A stretch of DNA of 37,500 nt from contig JACVTC010000124.1 in assembly GCA_016946835.1 (NCBI GenBank), forward strand, positions 390,001-427,500, in the 5' to 3' direction. The translations under genes and the position numbers were made by a program. Positions within the stretch are counted from its first letter, which is position 1; every line of letters begins with the position of its first letter. Under the pieces are notes generated by a model, which was given only the letters and a program-made list of their open reading frames with translations, searched no databases and was not told where the DNA came from. Source of the DNA: Neocallimastix lanati (nom. inval.). Lineage: Eukaryota; Neocallimastigomycota; Neocallimastigomycetes; Neocallimastigales; Neocallimastigaceae. Below are positions 1 through 11,465 of this stretch, piece after piece.

Positions 1-67
1 TATTTTGGAATCTTTTTTTTTTTTTTTTTTATTTATTTATTTATTTATTTATTCATTTATTTTAAAG

Positions 68-1399
68 ATCAATATGTTTGATACTGTTGACTATAAAAGC
101 ATATATATTAGAGATCAAGGTGAATCTGTATTAGATACTCATTTCAATGAAACAGGATCATTGGTAATTATCTTATATAAATGGATAAAGGATAATAAAT
201 AAATAAATAAATAAATAAATAAATATGAAAAACTAAGTAATATTTAATTTTTAAATGAAATATTTAAAAAGGTGGTTTCTGTTTCTGCTCAACGTATGGT
301 AGTTTTTAAATCAGTTAATGGTTCTATTGTTTATGAGATTTCTAATCCGATGTTTAATGGTAAAAAGGAAGCCACTTTTGCAGCTGCAAGGTAATAATTA
401 TCTTTATATATATTTACAGTATTGTATATATATATATATATACAATATAATAATTGGCTAATAAATGATAAATTTATTTAGTTTGCTTATTAATTAATAT
501 AAATTTATCATATATATATTTTTATTAATAATTTTAAAGATTTGGTCATGGATTTTCACAAGGTTTACTTTTCATAATAGCAAATATTGATACTTCAAAA
601 TCTGTTTTATGTACATTAGATATTAGTAATTGGGAAAAAATGAATTCTAAATCAATTTTAAAATCTAATAATATTAAAAAAATTGAAATAAGGTATATAT
701 TATTTAAATATTATATATAAATAAAAGTTTTAACTGTTGTAATTGCAATTTATATTTTAATTAATATTATATATCAATTATTATTTTATATTATCGCTGC
801 TCTTGTTGCTTTTATGATTAATCTATTTATATAATTATTATTTAAAATTAAAAAGTCCAAGTGGTTCTTACCTTGCTTATGTTACTTCTGATAATCAACT
901 TGGTGTAATTGATACTAAAACCTTCAGAGTCATTTTAAAGATAAATACAGCTGAATTAACTAATAATGATGATATTATAACTAGTATATCATATACTAAA
1001 GAAGAACATGAACTTATTATTGGTACAGATCAAGGTGTATGTAAATTATTAATTTTACAACGTACTACCGAATCTATTGGTAAATAATTATTATTTTATT
1101 TTATTTTTTAATTTTAATTGTATTTATATTTATTAATTTTTAATTTAATTTATTTTATTTTTTTGATACTATAACATTGAAATTAATTATCATTGTTATT
1201 ATAATATTACAATAATGGGTGTAAAATATAAAATAATATTTTATAATATATATTATAATTTTAATTAGTTAAATCTGTTCTTGTATCAATGTCTGTAATA
1301 TCCATGCTTTGTATCTTAGTTCTTATAATATATGGTGTTATATCACATAAAATGGATCCAATGTACTACCCAGATGTATATGATGGTAATATACATTAG
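68..1399 (+). CDS. SEC12/PREB-like WD40 protein with C-terminal membrane anchor (3' part of gene)
   Basis: Five exons can be joined in frame: 68-163, 272-390, 540-692, 856-1079 and 1269-1399 (TAG stop), giving 240 codons. All visible introns are GT-AG, and the first 67 bases look like the end of an upstream intron (poly-T then AAAG). The protein shows WD40-type beta-propeller strands (AAARFGHGFSQGLLF; SPSGSYLAYVTSDNQLGVID; ISYTKEEHELIIGTDQG), then one strongly hydrophobic segment (VLVSMSVISMLCILVLIIYG) and a luminal tail of about 20 residues. A cytosolic propeller with a single C-terminal anchor is the plan of SEC12/PREB, the ER guanine-exchange factor that loads SAR1 to start COPII budding. 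The SPSGSYLAY...ID.KT strand resembles SEC12 proteins as I recall them. The N-terminal half lies outside the window, so the catalytic K-loop cannot be checked. Another WD40 membrane protein is the alternative. Confidence 0.62.
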
Positions 1400-2045
1400 A
1401 AATTCAATAAATAATAAATTTATAATTTATAATTATATGATTAATATTTTATATTTTAAAAATAACTAACTTTTATTTTTACATATAATTACATTTAAAT
1501 ATTATTTAAAATATGTAGAATTATAAGCAATAAAATATCATAATATCATATAAAATATCAATAAAAGTTTTTTAATAACTAACAAAAAGTCTATATAATA
1601 TATATATATATAGTAATTGAAAATTCAATTTTTACAAATATTAAAAAAAAAAAAAAAAAAAAAAAATAATATATATAAAATTTATAAAAATCAACTAATA
1701 TATTTTATTTCATGAAAAGAAAAAAAAAATATTTTATTATATAAATAATAAAAGCAAAAGATAATACTTTATCATAAAAATATGTTCAAATTTGTTCATA
1801 AATATTTCAAATATAAAATGTTCTATATTATGTAAAATTAATAAATAAAAATAAATAAATAAAAGTAAATTAATAAATAAATAAGTAAATAAATAAATAA
1901 GTATGTAAGTAAATAAATAAATAAGTATGTAAGTAAATAAATAATAGTGATTGAATAATAAATTTTTATTAATATTAATAAAAAAAAATAATATTAGTAT
2001 ATAAAATTCATATAAAACAAATGATATACTTTATTTCATAAAAGG

Positions 2046-2090
<45 letters not shown>

Positions 2091-2913
2091 TTATTTTATT
2101 ATATAAATAGTATAAGCAAAAGAAAATACTTTATTTTTTATAATATAAAAAATTATTTAAAATATGTATATTTATTTTGAATATAAAATGTTTTTTTTTA
2201 TATTATTTAATATTATTTATTAAATAAATAAATAAATAAATAAATGAATAAATATATATATATATAAATAAATAAATTCTTTTATTCAAACGTTAATCAT
2301 TTTTCAAAGCATATTTATTTATTTTACTAAATTGTATATAATTAAAATTTAATAATCAAATTGAGCATTAGTTTAAATAGTAATTTGATATCCATTCCTT
2401 ACTTTATATATATTCCAAGTATTTATATTCAATCTTAAATATATTTATGTAATAGAGTATTTTCAAACTTTTGCAAATTAAATTTAAATGTTTAAATATT
2501 AATAAATTTATTTTTCATTGTTCAATATAATATATTTTTAAAAATATATTAAAGGTAAATTTATAAATACATCTGAAAATTAAATATTTAATAAAATAAA
2601 ATCGTATAATATATGTGAACATAAAATCATTACTCTAAGATATAATATATATTATATTAAGTACACCAAGTTATATATGTAACTAATATATTATATAATA
2701 TATTTAGAGTTATTAACAAATAATAAAAACTAATTCATTAACATTGCATATTTATATTTAATTTTCTCAGAACATAATATATATAATTATTTTTGTAATT
2801 TATTTAGTTTTTAATAGGATACTTTTTTTTTTTTAAAATTCAATATTTTAAATTTATTTTATTTTTAGAATTTATTTATTAATAAATATAAGCCAATTTA
2901 TAAATTTATAATC
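1400..2913. other. A+T-rich intergenic region with a diverged direct duplication and poly-A tracts
   Basis: No gene is visible. The stretch holds AAAT/AAGT-type tetranucleotide runs, a roughly 24-bp unit repeated twice near 1890-1941 (AGTATGTAAGTAAATAAATA core), poly-A at about 1643-1666, and a 43-nt poly-A at 2046-2088. A block at about 1665-1840 recurs in diverged form at about 1987-2200. Confidence 0.7.
1665..2200. repeat. Diverged direct duplication (two copies, about 320 bp apart)
   Basis: The copy starting near 1665 and the copy starting near 1987 share the same series of words: a TATATAAAATT-type start, TATTTTATTTCAT, an A-run, TTTTATTATATAAATA, AGCAAAAGA.AATACTTTAT and AATATAAAATGTT. 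They are separated by AAAT/AAGT-type filler. The poly-A inside copy two has grown to 43 nt. Because the shared words include non-monotonous ones, this is more than chance low complexity, but the ends are approximate. Confidence 0.55.
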
Positions 2914-4059
2914 TTAAAAGATATCATCGATTTCTGGAGTATTAATTTCAAATGGATAATAAAATATTTCATTATTTCTGTAATCATGAATTATACCGTT
3001 TGTATCAGATACTAGATCATCTCAAGATTTAACTAATTATCAGTGTAAATAACTAGTTGAGGATGTATTTCGAGAGGTTAAAATAATACCAAATCCAGAT
3101 TTAGAATGGATAAACAATTCATTTGACAAAAAATCGGTTAAATAAGAATTTTTAATATAACATTTAGGTAAGAGAGTTTGAATTCCAAAAGACATTCATT
3201 AACGTTTGAATTATATTGTTAATATTTCCCTTGGATCCACTGTTAACGACATTAGTTAAAATTATTATTTAAAAATTTGATTAAATTTTTGTAATTAGCA
3301 TAAGATCTTATATTCATACTTTTTTTCAACTTTCAAGGCTATTTGCAATGACCAAATCACTATTGATCGTGGTTATTGTATAGACTCTACTTATTGATTT
3401 TTATTTAACAACATCAATGATATCCCGTATTCTTTTTGAAAGAATACAATCTGTTATAAAAATCTAAATTAAATGAATTTGATTATATATCATTTTTTAG
3501 ACATCCCACATAAATTTCAAATAAAAGTTATTTCCATAATTATATATAGTATTAAGCAATTGAAATTTGATTATTGCTATCAATAACACTTAGCAAAATT
3601 CCTTCGCGAATGAATACTTTATTTTCAAAAAATAAATTTAGATTACTTGGATATAGCAGAGATATCAAATGGACATATGGTTTCAGAGTCGAGTACACTA
3701 TACCATTCATTGTTTTCAATACCCCATTGACCATATTCATTAGTAAAAGTAAGAGTTGCGCCTAGGTCAGAGTAATATGGATAACCTAAAACTCCAGAGA
3801 AGTAGACCGGGGCTGGTGTTGGATTATAGTTCCAGTTGAAGAACTTTTCATCATAATTCTTAACATAATCGTTTAAATTCATTTTTATTTTATTGTTGTA
3901 CATATCATTCATATCTAAGAAACTAACACATTTATCAATGGAACTAATTAATTCAAAAAAACCATTATTAGTGCATTCTAATTTGACATGGCCATCACAT
4001 TTAGCTAAATCAAGTATCAACATTAGAAACATGCAAACAATTATCAATAAAGAAATCAT
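2914..4059 (-). pseudogene. Decayed secreted protein with a fungal dockerin-like (CBM10-type) domain
   Basis: The 5' part (4059 down to 3643) is an open frame of 138 codons. Residues 1-20 form a signal peptide, a Cys-containing segment follows, then a dockerin-like block at residues 86-121 with the fungal dockerin frame: LGYP.., then YGQWGIENNEW. Fungal dockerins anchor cellulosomal enzymes to scaffoldins and normally read CW...GY.CC...WG.EN..WCG. Here all four Cys positions (86, 95, 96, 120) are Tyr and the first Trp is Phe. Downstream, coding-like text continues in shifted frames to 2914, with internal stops and frame changes. For example, a frame with MSFGIQTLLPKCYIKNSYL and FLSNELFIHSKSGFGIILTS leads into two TGA/TAA stops, then a final open stretch ending TPEIDDIF-stop. 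I read it as a pseudogene. The downstream domain is not recognised, and unrecognised introns could explain some of the breaks. Confidence 0.62.
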
Positions 4060-4169
4060 CCCAAGACGATATTATTAATAAAGAGAATATCTATTGCATG
4101 AAATTGTTTATTGATAAATATGGTTTCTATGTTCACCTTAATAAATTATTTATAAAGAAACTATTTGAC

Positions 4170-4731
4170 ATCAAACTATTTCTAGAATGTTAGACTGGAA
4201 TTAGATCCCTTAGACATTGCTATTCCTGAAGTAAAATAAAGTTTTTTTTTTTTTTGATAGTTCAGAAGAAAAACTGTTTTATTTCTTTAGTCCATGGTTC
4301 TTACGAAATAAGAATACCAGCCCCTATAGACAATGTAATTTTAGTAGATAGAATAGAGAAAATAATTATAAGTAATTTTATTTCAAGAGATACTTTGTAC
4401 TCCCTTTTTCACCTATAAAACTGACAGTATTGAATATAAAGAATTTAATAAGAAAGGAACAATATAAAAATAATTATTCTTGATTCTTCTCTATTGACAA
4501 CTCTTGAATCCATCCTATCTTATCAAAAGGAATCCAAAGAAGAAACCTTTAGTATTATCAATGGCATGATTGACAGTTATCTCTCACCAGACTCTTACAA
4601 TGTGGTTGTCCTTTATATGTCGATAGAGTCACCATATTTTACATCTATTTGGATATGTATGGCAAAAGTGTTTTTCGAATTTAATAGTAGTAAGTCCTAC
4701 TTTAGTAATAGAATTGATTGTTTCTCATGAT
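4170..4731 (+). pseudogene. Decayed coding-like stretch, unrecognised
   Basis: Base composition is less A+T-extreme than the flanks, and short open segments look like protein: ELDPLDIAIPEVK (about 4200), VHGSYEIRIPAPIDN and ILVDRIEKIIISN (about 4290-4360), then a 78-codon open stretch at 4494-4730 with SYLSPDSYNVVVLYMSIESP. Stops and frame changes separate them, and no splice sites I could find restore a long frame. I do not recognise a family. It may be the remnant of one gene that also includes the Asn-rich ORF beginning at 5129, but nothing proves the link. Confidence 0.35.
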
Positions 4732-5128
4732 CCATATACCTAACAATAAAATATATTTTGGATTTGAAAATGAAAAAAAAAAAAAAAAAAAAAAAAAAAT
4801 TATCAACGAACAAGTTCTTGCCCAAATTAAATTTTAGTTTATTTAGTACTGTCAAATCTAGCATCCTATTTTTGTGAATTTTCTTTCATAACTGTTTAAA
4901 CGCTAAGTAAACGTTTCTATTACGATAAATTATCGCATATTCGAAAAATTCAGATATCAATTAATTCTGAAAGCTAAAATAGGGGGGGTTACATTTGTCC
5001 TACGAATACAACTATATATGCCTCTTTGATTCATCAGATCTAAGGGTATGGGTATAGTGAAGTATTTGAGACTATATAATTTTAATGATAATTCTAGAAA
5101 ATTAATTAATGCTTAGAAGCCATTCTGT

Positions 5129-5440
<312 letters not shown>

Positions 5441-5760
5441 TGTTAGCTTTATTAAATTTAGATCTATAATAATATTCCTTATGGAATATGGTATACAAGG
5501 GAAATAAGTGTATGATCTATCTTTCGGCTTTAAATAAGTAATAAAGTCACATGTTACAACATGCGTTTTCCATAACATAAAATAAATTAAAAATTAATTA
5601 AATAAATATTAAAAGATAATTAACATAGATTTATACAAGACGATAGATCATAATACATTTAAGTAATCATTAAATATAAATAAATAAATACACATAAATA
5701 TAAATAAATACTATAAATAAATAAATTAAATATATAGTTAAATTATGAGTGCAGTCAACA
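5441..5760 (-). repeat. 3' LTR of the copia element
   Basis: 320 bp, identical to the copy at 11481-11800, with TG...CA ends within short terminal inverted bases (TGTT...AACA). It follows the polypurine tract. Confidence 0.97.
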
Positions 5761-5771
5761 CTCCCCCTCAA
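5761..5771 (-). promoter_or_regulatory. Polypurine tract (plus-strand primer site) of the copia element
   Basis: On the element's strand the bases directly before the 3' LTR read TTGAGGGGGAG, a purine run ending at the TGTTGA of the LTR. In this family the RNase H-resistant purine primer sits exactly there. It lies about 10 nt after the gag-pol stop codon. Confidence 0.88.
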
Positions 5772-5780
5772 ATAATATTT

Positions 5781-8700
5781 TTAGATAAAAATGTTGTTTG
5801 TAAATTTTTGTATCTTTGGTCCATTTGAGTCCTTGGTTAATATGTCCGCTAGCATGTTTTCAATATCAATATATTCTAATTTTACTTTCTTCTTTGCAAT
5901 ATTGTCCCTGTTGAAATGATATCTTACACTTATATGCTTTAATTTTGTATTTATTTCTCCGTTCTCCATTATTTTCTTACTTGCTTGATTATCTGTATAG
6001 ATTTTAACAGTTATCCATTTGTTTAAAATTTCTTTTATTATATTTCTAATCCATAATATTTTCTTTATATTTTCGGAAGTGCTTATGTACTCTGCTTCAG
6101 CAGTAGACGTAGCAACACTTGTTTGTTTCTTGGACAACCAGCATATCGGACTTGTTCCCATAAGTATTATTCCTCCTGAGGTAGATTTTCTATCTTCCAA
6201 ACAGCCGGCAAAGTCAGAGTCGGTATATGCAACAAGCTCCCCCTTTCCATTATATTCTATCTTAAATTCTTTGGTACTATTAATATATTTTAGAATATTT
6301 ATTATTTTGTTCCAATCCGATATAGTTGGATTTTCACATTTTCTTGAAGCTTTATTTACAGCGAAAGCTATGTCAGGTCTAGTACATTTCGAAAGGTATA
6401 TTAAGGAACCTATTGCGCTTTTGTAGATTGTTTTATCGAAAGGTTTATTGTTTTCTGATATTTTATTATCACCAGTACATGGTGTTTTTCTTTTCTTTGT
6501 ATTATCAATATTAAATTTATATAACATATTATTTATAAAATTTTTCTGTGAAATAATATATGAATTATTTTCTTTCTTTACTTCAATTCCTAATATGTAT
6601 TCAATTGGATCACATTTAGATATTTTAAATTTTGATTTTATTTTATTTATTATTTGTTTAATGTATTCGTTTTCTCCAGCGATGACCATGTCGTCCACGT
6701 ATAAGCCGATAATGCATTTTGTTATATTATTTTTTGTAAATTTGAAAATACATTGTTCGGATTTAATTTGAATGAACTCATTTTTTATTAGGAATTTTCT
6801 AATGGTATTATACCATTGTCTACCAGATTGCTTAAGGCCATACAAAGCTTTGTTGAGCTTCCAATATCCCCGCCCAAAGCGCGTATCGCCTTTAGGAATA
6901 GTAGTATAAATATCTTTATCAAGCGGAGCATTAAGGTAAGCGGCCTTTATATCTAGCTGGAAAATATTCCACTTAAGAGCAGCAGAAATAGCGAATATTA
7001 ATTTAAGACCATCAATGTTTAGAGTAGGAGAATAAGTTAATTCATAATCGATTCCCCATTTTTGTTTAAATCTACGAGCAACTAAACGAGCTTTATATTT
7101 ATAAATATTATTATTTGAATCACGTTTAGTGTTGAAAACCCATTTTGTGGTAATGATGTTCTTGTTTTTAGGTACATTTTTAACAAAAGTCATAATATTA
7201 TTAGAATAAAGGTTATTAAGTTCATCATTAATAGCCTCAATCCAGTTATTTTTGTCTTCACTGTTTATTGCTTCTTCATACGTATTAGGAATGTGACAAA
7301 ATATAGAAGCAATAATAATGTCGTTGATTTGGTCTAGTTTTCTACGAGAACTAATATTAGTAGGTGCAGTCTCTTTATATTTTGGACTAAGTGGTCTTTT
7401 ATGGATATTGTCATATTCTGTATTGGCTACAATGTCATCCATAATTTCATCTTTATTAAAATCAATAACACTTGATGCATCTATAAGAGATTTGTGGGCA
7501 TAATTTTCTTTATTTACTATATTATTGTTGTTAAATTTATTATTTATTTCGTTATTATTAGTAAGTGAAATTTCGTCTGTTTTTTGAGAAATTTGGTTGG
7601 TTGAAGAATCGGTTATTAAAGGTAAATTCTGATTAATATTATATGGAAGAGTTATATTTTTAAGATTTTCCATTACCGTATTTTTATTATCTGAAAGAAT
7701 ATTATTGATATCTATTGTAGGAGTGGAGAAATTATAGTTTTTCTTCATAGAGTCGCTGGATTTTGAATTTTGTTGAATTAATTTATTATTTTTCGATAAA
7801 AAATTTTTATTAATAAAATTTTGATCATTTTTTGGAAAATTTTTGATATACATTGATTTATTTGAATTATTAATAGATTTATGTGAATCATTATTGTTGT
7901 CATATGTAATATGTGATTCATTAGTGTTATTTGAAATTATTGAATTATTTGAAAATTTTTTGATATGATATGAATGTGATTTTGCTTCAGCCAATAGATT
8001 TTCTTGAATTTTTTCATCATTTTTTGAAAAATTTTTATTATTAAAATTTTTTTTCATATTATTATTATTTATTGTAAAATTCTGTAAATTTTGGCTTGAT
8101 TTTTCATTATTTAAAAATATTTTATTTTTATCAAAATTTTCAAATTCGGTTATTTTTTCTTTTCCTTTGTTCCTGCTGGAAGTTGAGGCGGCGTAAGCAG
8201 GATCTTCTGGTTTATATTTTTCAATAATGTTAGAATTAAAATTGGTATTCTTAGTATTATTTCTAAACTTTTTATTATAATTTTTATTTATTATTTCTAA
8301 ATTTCTATTTATCTCATTCAAATAATTATTTTCAGAATTATTTTTGTCAACATTGTTGAAATTGAATTTCAATTTAAATTCACAATTATTTTTATTTTTA
8401 ATTTCAGGATTAATTTTAGAATTAATTTCAACATCTTTATTTAAATTATGGTTATTTTTCTGGTTTATATCTTTATTATCAAATTCTTGATTTTCTTCAT
8501 TTAACGATATATTATTGACATGCTTATTTTTAATGTAATTACTTTTATGTTCTGTATTAGTAGTCCTTTCATTATTAATATTTTCATTTAAACTGTTTTC
8601 TTCATTTAAGATGTTTCTTCCATTAAAATAATTTTCATTGTTCATATTATTATCTTCATTTATATTATTATCTTCATTTATAATATTATCTTCTGGATTC

Positions 8701-11405
8701 ATATCTTTTCTATTGTTGTCTTTCATAAATGAGAAGTAAGAGTCTTTATAATTGCTTGTTTCGTATTTGTGTTTACTAGGCTCTTCTTCAACGAATTCTA
8801 CATCGTTAGTATAATGTATTTTATTATTTTCAATATCCATGATAATATATGAATATTTTTTATCATCAAATCCCAAGAATACGCCCTTCTTAGCATTTGG
8901 TAAAAATTTTGATTTGTGTTGTGTATCATCCCTGTAATAACACACACAACCAAAGGTTTTTAAATGTTTTAACTCTACCTTTTTGTTGTAAAATACTTCA
9001 TTGGGTATTAAAAATTTATTTCCTGAATGGGGAATTAAGTTATATATGTAGCATGCCTGTTTTATGGCGAAATTCCAAAAGTTTTCTGATAATTCTGCCC
9101 AATATAGAAGAGTTTTAGCTGAATTTCTAAGAGTTCTGTTTATTCTTTCAGCTTTTCCATTAACTTCAGGGCAACCTGGAGGAGAATAGGTTTTTTCTAT
9201 TCCATTTTCTTTACAGTATTTATTAACTGTTTTATTTTTAAATTCCTTTCCTCCATCTGATTTAAATATTTTAATATTATATTCTTCAAATTGGTTATTT
9301 AAGTACTTGAAGAATTCCACAATTAATTCGGGGGCTTCGGCTTTAGATTTTAAAGTATATATCCATACTTTTCTTGAGAATTCATCCATGAATGTAATAA
9401 AGTATTTTTTATTATTGATAGATGAATTGTATGGACCTGAAATGTCTGAATGTATTATTTCTAATATTTTCGTAGCTTTTGGTGTTTTTCCTCCGTGTGA
9501 TTTCCTTGACATTTTAGCTACTTTACATTCTATGCATTTAGGAGTTTTTATTTGGTGTAAACTTAGATATTTGTTTATGTTTTCTAGGTAATAATGAACT
9601 AGTCTTCTATGCCAAATTTCAAGGCTTTTTTCATCAACTTCGTTTAAAGCCATAATATTTTTATCCTTTTCTTCAAAGTTTTTATTAATCTTGTAAGTAT
9701 TTACTAAGAATTGATTATCATTTGTAGAATAATAAGTTCCTATATATACATTATTTGGACCCCATAAGTTAAATCTACCACGTGTATAATCATCAGTGTC
9801 AATAATGACTCTATATCCTATTTTGGCCAGTTCTATTCCACTAATAAGATTTTTAGTTGCAGATTTTGAATATAATACCTTGTCTAGTCGTAAATATATT
9901 CCATTAATGTAACATTCGTAAGTACCATATCCTTCGAAGCTACACATTGTCCCATTGGCACATCTTAACTTTATTTTGCAGTGAATAAAATTATTTAGCA
10001 AATTAAAATCATTAGTTATATGTTCTCCAGCACCAGTATCATATAACCATTCACTAGTCTTATCATTTTCTTCATAATAATTGATGTTGTTTACATATAA
10101 TTCCTCTTTTTTATTAGGAATTGTTATCTCCTTTGGAATAATAAAACTATCATTCACGTATTCAATTAATCCAGAAAATTTAACCTTATTGTCAATGTTT
10201 ATTTCTTCTTGTTTTTCTATCAGTGCCCTTGCGTCTTCAAAATCAAAATTATCGTCATAACTACTGGCACTGTCTGGATCAGAAATTTTACTTATTAAAT
10301 GTAAAGACTTCTTTGGATGATCATTTAATGTGGTCTTTACTTGAAGCTTTTCTTGCCTCCCTTTATTATGATTTGACTTCGTCTTCATATTATATATGCA
10401 GTTTCTGGTAGAGTGTCCTTTAACTTCACAAATGTGACAATATGATTTATTATTATTGTCTTTGTTACTATTATCTTTATTATTATTGTTATATTGGTTA
10501 CCATTTTGCTTTCCTCTTTTCTTAGAGTTAGAGCTTTTGTTATTATGGTTGTTGTGTTCATTTTTCTTTGAGGAATTACTAGTTCTTCTTCCTCTACTGA
10601 TAAAATCTAGATCCATTGGATCATCTTTTTCAATGGTTTTGTTATCTTCCCAATTTTCTAGGTAAGATTTTGCATAAATAAAACTTTTGAGATTATTAAT
10701 ATATACATTAGGGTCACTATTCAAATTAATTTGAATGATATTTTTATAATCATCCGGTAGTACGTTATAGAGATATTTTAATTTTTCCTTATCAGTGATC
10801 TCCACATGTTGTTCTTCCATATCATCGAAAGTTTCTTTCATAAGTTCTAGCTTTTCGATGATTTGATTTCTATCTCTGGCTTTAATACTTCTTAATCTTT
10901 TAAGCCAGTATTCCATATCAGCATTTGAATTTCCATATTTTGATTTGAGTCTTTCCATTATACGGAAACCATTATTAAGTCTGCTGATTTCTCTTAAAAC
11001 AGAATCATCGACATTCTTACTGATCATGAGTATCATGTCAGCATCGATCCTTTCTGCTTCCTCAACTAATCTGATATGATTAAGAGGATTACCAAAAAAG
11101 TTAGTTAGCTGAGTATTGATATCAACATTATTGTTTCGATTAACCTCAGCATTATTGTTTCGAATAGGTTCGGCAGGAGCTTGCGGTAACATTTTGGTAA
11201 TTAATTTAGTAATTACCTTGTTGATAACATCGTTGACATTGGGGTTGTAATCAAAACCTACATCATTAAGTTTTCCAACGACGTCGACTTCCATGAATTC
11301 CTTAATACCTTGACGTTTAGCGGCATTGTCAATAAGGAATTTCCACTCATTAAAGTTGGATTTTCCATGAAGGCGTTGGTCCTTAGCTAAGTTAAAGTCT
11401 TGCAT
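5781..11405 (-). CDS. Copia-type Gag-Pol polyprotein
   Basis: A single 1874-residue ORF with no frameshift between gag and pol. Domains in order: gag capsid-like region (about 1-290); CCHC zinc knuckle, C-x2-C-x4-H-x4-C at 323-336; aspartic protease DTGAG at 456-460; integrase zinc finger, H599, H604, C624 and C627; integrase core with D654 (HSDISGP), D717 (KSDGGKEF) and E753 (NGKAERINRTL); an Asn/Lys-rich linker of about 450 residues (890-1340); reverse transcriptase with D1485 (QLDIKAAY) and YVDD at 1569-1572; RNase H with D1729/D1731 (YTDSDFAG), E1772 (TAEAEY), D1805 (YTDNQ) and KHI..RYHF. All catalytic residues are present. The usual GVAER of integrase reads GKAER here. The ATG lies 75 nt inside the 5' LTR. 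The enzyme set copies element RNA to DNA and integrates it. Confidence 0.98.
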   Translation of the reverse strand: MQDFNLAKDQRLHGKSNFNEWKFLIDNAAKRQGIKEFMEVDVVGKLNDVGFDYNPNVNDVINKVITKLITKMLPQAPAEPIRNNNAEVNRNNNVDINTQLTNFFGNPLNHIRLVEEAERIDADMILMISKNVDDSVLREISRLNNGFRIMERLKSKYGNSNADMEYWLKRLRSIKARDRNQIIEKLELMKETFDDMEEQHVEITDKEKLKYLYNVLPDDYKNIIQINLNSDPNVYINNLKSFIYAKSYLENWEDNKTIEKDDPMDLDFISRGRRTSNSSKKNEHNNHNNKSSNSKKRGKQNGNQYNNNNKDNSNKDNNNKSYCHICEVKGHSTRNCIYNMKTKSNHNKGRQEKLQVKTTLNDHPKKSLHLISKISDPDSASSYDDNFDFEDARALIEKQEEINIDNKVKFSGLIEYVNDSFIIPKEITIPNKKEELYVNNINYYEENDKTSEWLYDTGAGEHITNDFNLLNNFIHCKIKLRCANGTMCSFEGYGTYECYINGIYLRLDKVLYSKSATKNLISGIELAKIGYRVIIDTDDYTRGRFNLWGPNNVYIGTYYSTNDNQFLVNTYKINKNFEEKDKNIMALNEVDEKSLEIWHRRLVHYYLENINKYLSLHQIKTPKCIECKVAKMSRKSHGGKTPKATKILEIIHSDISGPYNSSINNKKYFITFMDEFSRKVWIYTLKSKAEAPELIVEFFKYLNNQFEEYNIKIFKSDGGKEFKNKTVNKYCKENGIEKTYSPPGCPEVNGKAERINRTLRNSAKTLLYWAELSENFWNFAIKQACYIYNLIPHSGNKFLIPNEVFYNKKVELKHLKTFGCVCYYRDDTQHKSKFLPNAKKGVFLGFDDKKYSYIIMDIENNKIHYTNDVEFVEEEPSKHKYETSNYKDSYFSFMKDNNRKDMNPEDNIINEDNNINEDNNMNNENYFNGRNILNEENSLNENINNERTTNTEHKSNYIKNKHVNNISLNEENQEFDNKDINQKNNHNLNKDVEINSKINPEIKNKNNCEFKLKFNFNNVDKNNSENNYLNEINRNLEIINKNYNKKFRNNTKNTNFNSNIIEKYKPEDPAYAASTSSRNKGKEKITEFENFDKNKIFLNNEKSSQNLQNFTINNNNMKKNFNNKNFSKNDEKIQENLLAEAKSHSYHIKKFSNNSIISNNTNESHITYDNNNDSHKSINNSNKSMYIKNFPKNDQNFINKNFLSKNNKLIQQNSKSSDSMKKNYNFSTPTIDINNILSDNKNTVMENLKNITLPYNINQNLPLITDSSTNQISQKTDEISLTNNNEINNKFNNNNIVNKENYAHKSLIDASSVIDFNKDEIMDDIVANTEYDNIHKRPLSPKYKETAPTNISSRRKLDQINDIIIASIFCHIPNTYEEAINSEDKNNWIEAINDELNNLYSNNIMTFVKNVPKNKNIITTKWVFNTKRDSNNNIYKYKARLVARRFKQKWGIDYELTYSPTLNIDGLKLIFAISAALKWNIFQLDIKAAYLNAPLDKDIYTTIPKGDTRFGRGYWKLNKALYGLKQSGRQWYNTIRKFLIKNEFIQIKSEQCIFKFTKNNITKCIIGLYVDDMVIAGENEYIKQIINKIKSKFKISKCDPIEYILGIEVKKENNSYIISQKNFINNMLYKFNIDNTKKRKTPCTGDNKISENNKPFDKTIYKSAIGSLIYLSKCTRPDIAFAVNKASRKCENPTISDWNKIINILKYINSTKEFKIEYNGKGELVAYTDSDFAGCLEDRKSTSGGIILMGTSPICWLSKKQTSVATSTAEAEYISTSENIKKILWIRNIIKEILNKWITVKIYTDNQASKKIMENGEINTKLKHISVRYHFNRDNIAKKKVKLEYIDIENMLADILTKDSNGPKIQKFTNNIFI

Positions 11406-11465
11406 GATTTCGGAGCGGTGAAGCGAATTAATTAAGTACTTTTAATAATAAATAATATGAGTCAA

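Noticed and set aside
6019-6771. Plus-strand ORFs of 107-135 codons inside the copia element
   Set aside because: Antisense shadows of the gag-pol ORF, with hydrophobic composition and no motif.
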